Source of the DNA: Phaeobacter cretensis
Lineage (GTDB): Bacteria > Pseudomonadota > Alphaproteobacteria > Rhodobacterales > Rhodobacteraceae
Direction: 5' to 3'
Length of the DNA: 64,000 bases
Assembly (NCBI RefSeq): GCF_047372505.1
Contig: NZ_JBKBEU010000001.1
Location: 1,798,001-1,862,000, forward strand
Below are positions 46,205 to 54,651 of this stretch, in pieces. The notes beneath the pieces were generated by a model, which had not been told where the DNA came from, made no database searches, and was given only the letters and a program-made list of their open reading frames with translations. The first letter of the stretch is position 1; each line of letters starts with the position of its first letter. The translations under genes and the position numbers were made by a program.

Positions 46205-47119
46205 ATGTATACGATTGCTGCTCTCTACCACTTTACCCGTTTTGATGACCCTGCCGCCATTAAGCCTGCGCTTTTGGCGCTCTGCGAGGCGCAGGCTGTC
46301 AAAGGCTCTTTGCTGTTGGCACACGAAGGAATCAACGGCACTATCTCCGGATCGCGCGTAGGGATCGATTCAGTGCTGGAGTACATCCGTGGCCTGCCCG
46401 GCTGCAATGATCTTGAGTGGAAAGAAGCCACGAGCGACAAGCCACCCTTCGGCAAAATGAAAGTTCGGCTGAAGAAAGAGATCGTAACAATGGGCCAGCC
46501 GGACATCGATCCGAAGGCTCGTGTCGGGCACTATGTTGAGCCGGAAGACTGGAATGATCTGATCCACTCAGACGATGTGGTGGTGATTGATACCCGCAAC
46601 GACTACGAAGTTTCTATCGGCACCTTTGATGGCGCGATTGACCCGAAGACAGAGAGTTTTCGTGAGTTTCCTGCCTGGTGGGAAGAAAACAAGGAGCGGT
46701 TTCACAACAAGCGTGTTGCGATGTTCTGCACCGGTGGCATTCGCTGTGAAAAATCCACCAACTTCCTGATCGGTCAGGGCGTGGAGGACGTCTATCACCT
46801 TAAGGGCGGCATCCTGCGCTATCTAGAGGAAATGCCCAAGGAAGACAGCACCTGGAAGGGCGAATGTTTCGTCTTTGATAGTCGGGTTTCCGTTGGGCAT
46901 GGGTTGCAGGAAGGCCCGCACGAGCTTTGCAATGGCTGCCGTCGCCCAATCCTGCCAGCGGACAAACTTAATCCCGCCTTTGAACTGGGTGTATCCTGCC
47001 ATCTGTGCATCAACGAGACCTCAGACGCCGACAAGGCCCGTTTTCGTGAACGTCAGAAACAGATGAGATTGGCCCGGGAGCGTGGCGATAATCATCTGGG
47101 TCACCTGCCACTGAGATGA
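46205..47119 (+). CDS. trhO: tRNA uridine(34) hydroxylase TrhO (rhodanese-related)
   Basis: A 304-residue YceA/TrhO protein, which hydroxylates U34 of certain tRNAs on the way to 5-(carboxy)methoxyuridine. It has an N-terminal ferredoxin-like domain ('LLAHEGINGTISGS', 37-50), a rhodanese domain ('VIDTRNDYEVSIGTFDGAI', 127-145) with the catalytic loop 'FCTGGIRCEKS' (C175, C181), and a C-terminal Cys-rich segment 'CNGC...CHLC' that probably binds zinc. I start at ATG 46205, where the family sequence begins; nine upstream codons are open. Confidence 0.95.
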   Translation: MYTIAALYHFTRFDDPAAIKPALLALCEAQAVKGSLLLAHEGINGTISGSRVGIDSVLEYIRGLPGCNDLEWKEATSDKPPFGKMKVRLKKEIVTMGQPDIDPKARVGHYVEPEDWNDLIHSDDVVVIDTRNDYEVSIGTFDGAIDPKTESFREFPAWWEENKERFHNKRVAMFCTGGIRCEKSTNFLIGQGVEDVYHLKGGILRYLEEMPKEDSTWKGECFVFDSRVSVGHGLQEGPHELCNGCRRPILPADKLNPAFELGVSCHLCINETSDADKARFRERQKQMRLARERGDNHLGHLPLR

Positions 47120-47380
47120 ACAGATCAATTGCAGCACAGGCTTAGATAAGGCATCGCTCGTCAGCCGTGCTGCACTTTACTCTCAGTATTGTAATGGATA
47201 GCCCCGCCGGACCTCACATCGCGAACCTCGGCCGCACAAAGCTGTTGAGACCAATTTTCATACGATTCCTCGGTTGCGCGGCTATCTGCCGTTTTAGCGG
47301 GTATCGTAAAATTTGTTTTTAAAATCTATTTGATGCCCTAAAGTAGTAGCGAACTGTTCAAAAGAGCGAGCCGAATTTTA
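47120..47380. other. intergenic region, AT-rich upstream of the 66-residue gene
   Basis: No gene is seen. GCAGCAC (about 47131) and GTGCTGC (about 47167) could form a loose hairpin after trhO. The stretch 47300-47370 is clearly AT-richer than its surroundings (runs of T and A around 47310-47325) and probably contains the promoter for the following gene pair. No exact -35/-10 pair can be defended. Confidence 0.4.
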
Positions 47381-47581
47381 ATGGCGACCCACAAGAACAA
47401 AACGTTCTGCGATGATCTTCAACGCCGCAACGGTGTTGAGGTTCTCCAATCCGAGCGGCAGTCCGTCGAAGCTGTGCTCGGTTCAGGTGCTATAAAATAC
47501 AAGCTGAATACCGCAGGTCTGCGCGATTTGTTCAAGTCACTGACCGAGGACGATACGACGCAATCTGGATCGCAGAGTTAG
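47381..47581 (+). CDS. small hypothetical protein, 66 residues
   Basis: A 66-residue hydrophilic protein I do not recognise. It is rich in charged residues, has one Cys (residue 10, 'KTFCDDLQRR') and ends in a Ser/Thr/Gln-rich tail. 'NTAGLRDLFKSLTED' near residues 43-57 could be an amphipathic helix. No signal peptide is seen. It ends 4 bp before the Hint-domain gene starts, so the two are surely cotranscribed and may act together. Base composition upstream is lower in GC than that of the housekeeping genes. Confidence 0.6.
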   Translation: MATHKNKTFCDDLQRRNGVEVLQSERQSVEAVLGSGAIKYKLNTAGLRDLFKSLTEDDTTQSGSQS

Positions 47582-47585
47582 CGCC

Positions 47586-48575
47586 ATGCCTCAGTACACG
47601 GTCACAGCCTTCAGATGGAGCGGTACTGGCTACAACGCCCTATACAACACATCCTATTCCGCGACGCTGGATGATAATGACCCGGCTTATCAAGGCAGCG
47701 GGGATGGCAATGAAACCATCAGTATCAATGGCGGAGCCTTCGGCGGGACTACCGGACCTCCATATGCAATTGATGTCTCTTTCACCGATACTGGTGGAAC
47801 CTCGCATGTCGAAACGTTCTATTTCTTTAACACCGGCGGCAACTGGTATTTTGTTCCGGGGCCTGGTTCCGAATTCACTGTAGGTGCCACACTTGGCAAC
47901 TATCAAAGTCACACTACTGGCTGGAATTATTCCGATATCACCTGTTTCGTCCGCGGCACTTTGATCGAGACGGAGCGGGGTCTTGTACCCGTCGAACGAC
48001 TTGTGAAGAATGATCGCATATTGGTCGCAGATGGCAGTTATCGGCCGCTGCGCATGGTGATGAGGAGGGCGTTGTCGGCAACTGATCAGCGGGAAAACCC
48101 CAAGCTAAAACCCGTGCGGATCACAGCCGGCGCCTTGGGGCATGGCCTCCCTAAGCGTGATCTTCTGGTGTCACGACAGCACCGTATGCTGGTCACGTCA
48201 AAAATTACCGAACGCATGTTTGGCGAACCCGAAGTTCTGGTAGCAGCGGTTCGGCTGACAGAGTTACCGGGTATTTTTGTCGATCAGGATACCGCGGCAG
48301 TTGAGTATTTCCACCTGTTGTTTGATCAGCATGAGGTGATCTATGCTGAGGGCGCTCCGACGGAGAGCCTGTTTACAGGAACCGAGGCGCTGAAGGCACT
48401 GACACCAGATGCCTATGAAGAGATCACATTGCTGTTTCCAGACCTGCTGACTGCTCAGATCGCACGGCAGTCAGCCTGCCATATTCCCAGTGGCAAGCAA
48501 CAACGCCAACTGGTGGCTCGGCATTTGAAAAACAACAAACCCATTTTGGAGAGCAGCCCAATAGTGCCGCTGTAA
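47586..48575 (+). CDS. Hint-domain protein (roseobacter-type)
   Basis: A 329-residue protein. Residues 1-115 are Gly-, Thr- and aromatic-rich beta-type sequence without a signal peptide. A Hint (hedgehog/intein) domain begins at 'DITCFVRGTLIETERGLVPV' with C120 as the expected first residue, and continues through 'LVKNDRILVADG' to 'LVSRQHRML' (H199) and 'YFHLLFDQHEVIYAEGAPTES' in part. This is the Hint variant that is abundant in Rhodobacteraceae, often at the end of secreted proteins. Whether it self-cleaves is unknown. The last 25 residues leave the Hint fold and overlap, in another frame, the start of a decayed IclR gene. Confidence 0.85.
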   Translation: MPQYTVTAFRWSGTGYNALYNTSYSATLDDNDPAYQGSGDGNETISINGGAFGGTTGPPYAIDVSFTDTGGTSHVETFYFFNTGGNWYFVPGPGSEFTVGATLGNYQSHTTGWNYSDITCFVRGTLIETERGLVPVERLVKNDRILVADGSYRPLRMVMRRALSATDQRENPKLKPVRITAGALGHGLPKRDLLVSRQHRMLVTSKITERMFGEPEVLVAAVRLTELPGIFVDQDTAAVEYFHLLFDQHEVIYAEGAPTESLFTGTEALKALTPDAYEEITLLFPDLLTAQIARQSACHIPSGKQQRQLVARHLKNNKPILESSPIVPL

Positions 48576-48586
48576 GTGTCGGGCCG

Positions 48587-49210
48587 ATGCGGGCACAGAT
48601 TAGGGAAGCAACCGTGCCGCGTAAGGCAGGTACTCGGCTGCCCCTGCGGCAATTGGCTGACATCACTGGTGAGACAGCGTATGTTTCTGTGCTCTTCGGG
48701 ACCACACTCGACGCTTTGACATCTTGTGAGTCCTCTCGACATGGCATGCGTGCCATTATCGACATCACTACTTTTCCGCTTCATGCCACCGCTTCGGGGC
48801 TTTGTGCTCTGGCGTTTGGCCCCGATGAACTGTTTGCTTCAGCGGCGACGCAGTTGAACAAGTTTACCTCGAACACCGCCGCCTCACCCGAGGCGTTGAC
48901 CGAGCTGGTAGGGACTGCGCGCACGACGGGCTTTGTTTGCTCCGATTGCTCCTTTGAAGCCGAAATCTACAGCCTGTCTGCTCCGCTCTACGATCAGGCC
49001 TGCTTGTTTGTCGGAACTGTTATAATCGCCAGTGTCGCCACTCGGATAACGCCGGACCAGGAGCAGCTGATCAAAACACAACTGGTCAGTGCCTGTCGTG
49101 AAATCACCCGTAATTGGGGAGGCCATATTCCCCATCATATCGAAGCTGCATGGGAAGCGTCACTGCAGCACTATCAGTCACCGTCCTATGAATCGGATAC
49201 CGCATCATGA
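48587..49210 (+). pseudogene. IclR-type regulator remnant lacking the DNA-binding domain
   Basis: The 207-residue frame matches the effector-binding half of IclR regulators: 'ADITGETAYVSVLFG' (25-39), 'TTFPLHATASGLCALAFG' near 64-81, 'GFVCSDCSFEAEIYSLSAPL' near 120-140 and the final helix region. The N-terminal winged-helix domain (about 75 residues) is missing. The frame stays open for at least 34 codons upstream into the end of the Hint gene but shows no clear helix-turn-helix there. The conserved ATGA overlap with the next gene shows that this was once an iclR-aminotransferase operon. It could be expressed as a truncated protein, but a remnant is more likely. Confidence 0.7.
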
Positions 49211-50560
49211 AAGACTCAAACTTCCTCAAAGAACAAAACGGCCGCCTGATGTGGCATCCTATGACCTCGCCGCGGGACAGCATCGACCAGCCACCCAAGA
49301 TCATCACCGGAGCCGATGGTGTGTCGATTACCGGCATCGATGGCCACAGGGTCATTGATGGGGTTGGCGGTCTGTGGAATGTGGAATGTGAATTTGGGCT
49401 ATTCCTGCCAACCGGTGAAAGATGCAATGACCGCGCAGTTGGACAAGCTACCCTATTACTCGACCTTCCGTGGTACGTCGAACGACGTGGCAATTGAACT
49501 GTCTTATGAGCTGAGCAAGTTCTTTGAGCCCGACGGCCTCTCCCGCGCCTTCTTCACCTCCGGTGGCTCTGATTCAGTTGAAACAGCACTCAGGCTCGCC
49601 CGGCAATATCACAAGCTGCGCGGCGAAGCGGGGCGGACCAAATTCCTGAGCCTCAAAAAAGGCTATCACGGCACCCATATAAGTCGCGCATCAGTGAACG
49701 GAAATGCGAATTTCCGTACCGCTTATGAGCCCTTGTTGCCGGGCTGTTTTCATATCCCTGCACCCTACATTTATCGCAATCCGTTTAATGAAAGCGATCC
49801 AGAACGACTGGCGCAGCTTTGCGCAGCAGCACTCGAGGATGAGATCGCATTTCAGGGTGCCGGTACCATTGCCGCAATGATTATGGAGCCGATACTGGGA
49901 GCAGGAGGTGTAATCCCTCCCCACCAATCATTTGCCCCAATGGTCGAAGAGATCTGTAATCGTAACGGCATCTTGCTGATAACTGATGAGGTCATCACGG
50001 CCTATGGTCGTACCGGCGCATGGTCCGGGGCACGGCTCTAGGGCATTCAGCCCGATATGATGTGCACCGCCAAGGCTATTACCAACGGTTACTTTCCCTT
50101 TGGTGCCGTAATGCTGGGCGAGCGTATGATAGAGGTTTTCGAAGACAATCCGGACGCTAAGATTGGACAGGGGTACACCTACTCCGGCCACCCCGTCGGT
50201 GCGGCTGCGGCCCTTGCGTGCCTGTCGGAAATGCAACGCCTGAAGGTGGTTGAGATCGCCGCTGCATGAGGTAAACAACTGCACGAAGGGTGTCTGGCGC
50301 TTAAGGATCAGCTTGATGTGATCGGTGACGTGCGAGGTGGTCACGGGTTAATTACGGCGATTGAACTGGTCAGTGACCGAAACAAACGTACGCCGCTTGA
50401 TGGACGCCGGGCGACGACCATTCAGGAGGCTTGTTACGGTGCTGGTGCGTTGGTCCGGGTGCCGGGACCGAATATTATTCTGTCGCCACCGCTTTTCATG
50501 TCCGAAGCGGAGACGAGAGCGCTTCTCTACGCTCTGCGGATTGGGTTGGAGGCCGTATAA
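49207..50560 (+). pseudogene. class III aminotransferase, disrupted
   Basis: Remnant of an omega-amino-acid:pyruvate-type aminotransferase (about 450 residues when intact). The N-terminal part 'MKDSNFLKEQNGRLMWHPMT' is in one frame up to 'GGLWNV' and the rest in another. The break is a 7-bp tandem duplication TGGAATG-TGGAATG (49375-49388); removing one copy restores 'GLWNVNLGYS'. Further on there are in-frame stops TAG (50039-50041, after 'GAWSGARL') and TGA (50267-50269, after 'EIAAA'). The PLP Lys in 'CTAKAITNGYFPFGAV' and the Asp in 'LITDEVITAYGRTG' survive. Downstream sequence to 'LRIGLEAV' is intact, so decay is recent. Confidence 0.9.
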
Positions 50561-50924
50561 CAGCATTTAATGCTTCACCTTCGTTGCATAGCGGCGTTTC
50601 AAAGCAAGGACAACGTCGCGCCGAATGCGGCCAAGCACACACGTTCCTGAGGCCATGGTTTTTCAGGGTGTACCTTGGCCGCATTTCGACAACGTTCTAA
50701 ATCCGGGAGTGATCTGCCAGGCCACGATCACCGCGAACTCATCCTCTTCGTTCAAACTGACGTCTCTCACGCCGACGTGTGCGAGTTGATCATGTTCGCC
50801 GCAAGATGAAGGCTTCAGAGCATTGACTGTGACACGTACTGGGCCAACACCGATCTACGCCTCCTGAGCACTATAGAGATGTGACGACAAAGACCGCTCA
50901 GTCGCAGATGTTACACATCGGTCC
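50561..50924. other. 364-bp region without a gene, with an inverted repeat
   Basis: No convincing coding sequence is seen in either strand. AATGCGGCCAAG (50625-50636) and CTTGGCCGCATT (50673-50684) are exact 12-bp inverted repeats 36 bp apart. They could be a large hairpin at the end of the decayed aminotransferase or the leftover ends of a small element. The rest shows nothing I can name. Confidence 0.45.
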
Positions 50925-52532
50925 CTAGCTCGGCCTTTTGTGAGCGTGTAAAATGAGTTGACTGGCCTTTTCGCCTATCAATATAGCGGGAGCGTTGGTG
51001 TTTCCGCTCACGATTTCGGGCATGATCGAGCAATCGGCAACCCGTAAGCCCGATATTCCGTGAACGCGTAGCTGTGCGTCCACAACCGCCTGAACGGACC
51101 GGCCCATCTTACAGGTGCCGGTTGGGTGGTAGATCGACGCGGTATTGTTGCGAGCCCAGTCCAGCGTCGCGTCATAGTCGTCCATATCCAGGTCGGCGTG
51201 GGGGCGAAATTCTTCTGATATCTTAGATTTCAATGGAGCATGCCGAGCAATCCTCCGGGCGATGTTCACGCCCTCGACCACCGTCTGACAATCTACCTCA
51301 GTCGAGAGGTAATTGGGAATGATCTTTGGGTAGGTGCCGGGGTCACTGGAATTCAACCGGATCTCACCGCGAGACTCGGGGCGGAGCTGACAGACAGACA
51401 TGGTGAAAGCTGAAAATTTGTCCGCGCCTTTACCCGGGTTTTCCGCAGACAGTGGCTGGACGTGAAATTGAATGTCAGGGGTTTCCAACTCAGGGCGCGT
51501 TTTCACGAACCCGGTAGCAAGACTAGCGGCCATGGTCATCGGACCAGCCCGAAACATTAGGTATTTCAACCCGATCTTTGCTTGGCCCAGCAAAGAGCTG
51601 ATTTCGTCGTTTAAGGTTGGTTCGTTGCATTTATAGACCAGCCGGGCCTGCAGGTGATCCTGCATATTTTTGCCAACGCCGGGCAAATCTGCGACCACTT
51701 TGATACCATGCTCGGCCAGGTGCTCTGCCTCGCCGATACCCGAAAGCATCAGGATTTGCGGTGAATTTATCGCCCCACCAGATAGGATCACTTCGCGCTT
51801 TGCTTGGATGATATGAGTTTTGCCCGCGCGGTCCTTATAGGCAACTCCGGTTGCGCGTTTTCCATCCAAAACAACACGCTGCACATGGGCATTGGTTATG
51901 ATCTGAAGGTTTGGCCTAGATTTGACCGGGTTCAAAAAGGCCACCGCCGAAGAACAGCGCCGCCCATTGCGTGCCGTGAGTTGGAAGAACCCAACGCCTT
52001 CCTGATCTGCGCCATTGTAGTCTGGGTTGAACTTGTAGCCTGCGGCCTGGGCCGCTGCCACCCAAGCATCGGTGATGGGGCGTTGAATTCGCATGTTCGA
52101 TACAGAAAGCTCGCCCTGATCTCCGTGGAACGCATCGCCGCCGCGTTCGTTGTTTTCGGATCGTTTGAACAGGGGCAGAACATCGTCCCAACCCCACCCC
52201 TCGTTGCCCATCTGACGCCAACGATCATAGTCCTGTGATTGTCCGCGCACATAGAGCAAGCCGTTGAGCGAAGAGGAACCGCCCAGCACCTTCCCACGGG
52301 GCCAATCAATTGAGCGCCCGTTTAGCCCTGGATCCGGTTCCGTCTTATAGCACCAGTCCACCTTTGGGTTGTGGATAGTTTTGAAGTAGCCAACAGGGAT
52401 GTGGATCCACGGGTTGATGTCTTTCCCGCCCGCTTCGAGTAGGATCACCTTTTTACTGGGGTCCGCGCTCAACCGATTGGCAATGACACAGCCCGCAGAA
52501 CCTGCACCCACTATGATAAAGTCAGCCTCCAA
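50925..52532 (-). CDS. GMC family FAD-dependent oxidoreductase
   Basis: A 535-residue glucose-methanol-choline oxidoreductase, choline-dehydrogenase-like, oxidising an alcohol with FAD. The dinucleotide motif 'IIVGAGSAGCVIANRL' is at the N-terminus. 'GKVLGGSSSLNGLLYVRG' (about 79-96) is the first GMC signature and 'GGAINSPQILMLSGIG' the second. The catalytic His is H469 in 'HPTGTCKMG'. No signal peptide is visible. The start is TTG 52532, supported by GGAGGGGG 6 bp before it. It is divergent from a TRAP transporter operon, so the imported compound or a derivative is a likely substrate; which alcohol cannot be told. Confidence 0.93.
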   Translation of the reverse strand: MEADFIIVGAGSAGCVIANRLSADPSKKVILLEAGGKDINPWIHIPVGYFKTIHNPKVDWCYKTEPDPGLNGRSIDWPRGKVLGGSSSLNGLLYVRGQSQDYDRWRQMGNEGWGWDDVLPLFKRSENNERGGDAFHGDQGELSVSNMRIQRPITDAWVAAAQAAGYKFNPDYNGADQEGVGFFQLTARNGRRCSSAVAFLNPVKSRPNLQIITNAHVQRVVLDGKRATGVAYKDRAGKTHIIQAKREVILSGGAINSPQILMLSGIGEAEHLAEHGIKVVADLPGVGKNMQDHLQARLVYKCNEPTLNDEISSLLGQAKIGLKYLMFRAGPMTMAASLATGFVKTRPELETPDIQFHVQPLSAENPGKGADKFSAFTMSVCQLRPESRGEIRLNSSDPGTYPKIIPNYLSTEVDCQTVVEGVNIARRIARHAPLKSKISEEFRPHADLDMDDYDATLDWARNNTASIYHPTGTCKMGRSVQAVVDAQLRVHGISGLRVADCSIMPEIVSGNTNAPAILIGEKASQLILHAHKRPS

Positions 52533-52643
52533 AACGCACCCCCTCCAGTTGCTCGCGAAAAAAAGTCTATGCAGATTGCATGATTTGAGCTAGCTTTTTT
52601 TGAGATAAAACGTCTCAATAATAGCCATCTAGGGAGGAAGACT

Positions 52644-53876
52644 ATGGGACTCAAGAAGAATCTTCATCATATCTCGCGGCGGGACTTGTTCCGCGTTGCT
52701 GGGCGATACGGTATGAGTTCGACTCTTTTGGCGGCGGGAGGCTTTGGAGGGGCCATGAGCCTGGCCAATCTCGCATCAGCAGCTGAATCGACCTATGAGA
52801 AGCGCTTTAGCAAGCCAGCAAAACACACGTTAAAGTTTGGCGCCGCCGGATTTAATGCGCAGAACCTGCTGATTGAGCGTGCTGGAGCGTTGGAATTCGC
52901 CCGCGATCTGGAAAGCCGTACGGATGGGGAGATCCGTATCGAATTCATCGGCAACAACCAGATCTGCGGCCAGACCTCCTGCGTTGAGAAGACGCAGCAG
53001 GGGATCGTCGATATCTATGCTGCCTCCACTCAGAACTCGGCCGGTGGCGCACCTTATCTCAATGTGCTCGACTATGCCTATATGTTCCCCGGTCGGGCCT
53101 CGCAGTATCATTTCCTATATAGCCCTGAATCCCAGCATATCCTGCGGGACCCGTTGGAAAAACGGCACGGTTTGAAGTTCTTGTTCAGCCATTGTGAGCT
53201 GCGCGGCATTCAGCTGGGCCTGGGCTGGGAAGATAAGCCCACCGTGACCAAGCTGGAGCAGCTGTTTGGCACTAAGAACCGTGTGACAGGCACCCAGCTG
53301 GGCCGGATCGCCATGCAGGCGCTAAACCTCAACCCGGTCCCGGTGGCATGGGAAGAAACCCTTGATGGTTTGAAGCAGGGGTTGATCGACGGAGCCGAAA
53401 CCTGGGCCTCGGCTGTCGCCTATGCAAATATGTCGCCAGTAGTCAGCCAGTCGGTGGACCTGAAATTCTTCTGCGGTACCGAACATACCTCAATGAGTGC
53501 CGCAGTCTTTGATAGTCTTGAGGGCTATCTACAGGACGCGGTGATGGAGAGCGCCTATTGGGCACAGACCCATGTGCAAGCCGCAAATGAGGCCGCGCTG
53601 GTCAAAACCGTTGGCCATTCCGACCCGCAGATGCCAGGTACTATTTTTGCTGAAAACAATGTCCGCAATGCTTTCCTGGCCGATGATCAGATCAAAATGG
53701 CTGAGGAAATGTGCTCGCCCGAGTTCCAACCACAGCTTTGGGAACAGTGGCGCGAACGCCTGAACGGCTGGGCCGGCGGCATCGACACCTACCAGGAGAT
53801 CTATGACATCGCCCGTCAGGTGCCCAAGGACATGAAGCCAGAGAATGTTGAACCTCGCCGGTGGTGGAAATCCTGA
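52644..53876 (+). CDS. TRAP transporter substrate-binding protein with Tat signal
   Basis: A 410-residue periplasmic receptor of the DctP family. The N-terminus has a twin-arginine motif 'SRRDLF' (11-16) before a hydrophobic stretch ending 'ASAAES', so it is exported folded by the Tat system. The body shows the TRAP-type 'KFGAAGFNAQNLLIERAG' entry, 'CVEKTQQGIVDIYAAST' near 113-129, the ligand-arginine region 'GTQLGRIAMQALNLNPVPVAW' in part, and 'LKQGLIDGAETWAS' near 248-261. The ligand is unknown. GGGAGGAAG precedes the ATG. It is the first gene of the TRAP operon. Confidence 0.93.
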   Translation: MGLKKNLHHISRRDLFRVAGRYGMSSTLLAAGGFGGAMSLANLASAAESTYEKRFSKPAKHTLKFGAAGFNAQNLLIERAGALEFARDLESRTDGEIRIEFIGNNQICGQTSCVEKTQQGIVDIYAASTQNSAGGAPYLNVLDYAYMFPGRASQYHFLYSPESQHILRDPLEKRHGLKFLFSHCELRGIQLGLGWEDKPTVTKLEQLFGTKNRVTGTQLGRIAMQALNLNPVPVAWEETLDGLKQGLIDGAETWASAVAYANMSPVVSQSVDLKFFCGTEHTSMSAAVFDSLEGYLQDAVMESAYWAQTHVQAANEAALVKTVGHSDPQMPGTIFAENNVRNAFLADDQIKMAEEMCSPEFQPQLWEQWRERLNGWAGGIDTYQEIYDIARQVPKDMKPENVEPRRWWKS

Positions 53877-53982
53877 TACGGAATTACAATTTTAGGTAGG
53901 TATTCATGGATCGGCGCCGGAATGCGCCGATCTGCCTGTCCGTACAGACCGGAACAACCCGGCGGACATCAGGGAGGTAGAC

Positions 53983-54651
53983 ATGGCACTCTGGTCGGAG
54001 ATCAGTGATATTTTTCGTGCATTTGCATCACAGGACAGCTGGGAAATCCGCAATGCGCTCAAGGCTGACGGCACTTGGGTCTTTGGCACCATAGCAACGG
54101 CGTTAGCCGGGCTGGTGATGCTGTGGGTTTACAGGCTGCTGCCCTGGCTGGATCGACATCTAGAGCGGACCATTATGGTCTATAGCTATCTGGCGATTGC
54201 TTTTATCATTTTTTGGGGCGTCATAGATCGGTTCATTTTTTCCAATCAACAGCCCTGGTCGACCACGATTCCGCCTTTGCTGTTCATGATCATGGCCTGG
54301 TTTGGGGCCGCCTTTAATGTGCGGTTGCGCACCCATCTCAGCTTTGCTGAATTTCGCACGATGATGCCGCGTGCCGGGCAGTTAGCCTGTCTGATGCTGG
54401 ATGCCGTGCTGTGGTTCATCTTTGCTGTGATCGTGCTGGTGACGACCACGCGCATGACGGCCCTGTCTGCGTCGAACTTTCAGATCGTGCTGGGCACTGA
54501 CAATGTCATGCAGTGGTGGTTCCTGATCACCGCTCCGATGTCCTTTGTGCTGATGGTTGCGCGGGTGTTTGAAAACCTGATCGAGGATCTAAGCAATTGG
54601 CGCTCTGGCGCACCGCTGATCAAGCAGGCCGTGATCGGAGGGGACATATAA
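53983..54651 (+). CDS. TRAP transporter small permease (DctQ)
   Basis: A 222-residue inner-membrane protein with four hydrophobic segments (about 33-53, 62-82, 92-112 and 143-163 plus a weaker one near 177), the DctQ plan. It bridges the receptor and the large permease. The N-terminal 30 hydrophilic residues are longer than usual. AGGGAGG precedes the ATG. The TAA stop overlaps the ATG of dctM by one base, so the two are coupled. Confidence 0.9.
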   Translation: MALWSEISDIFRAFASQDSWEIRNALKADGTWVFGTIATALAGLVMLWVYRLLPWLDRHLERTIMVYSYLAIAFIIFWGVIDRFIFSNQQPWSTTIPPLLFMIMAWFGAAFNVRLRTHLSFAEFRTMMPRAGQLACLMLDAVLWFIFAVIVLVTTTRMTALSASNFQIVLGTDNVMQWWFLITAPMSFVLMVARVFENLIEDLSNWRSGAPLIKQAVIGGDI

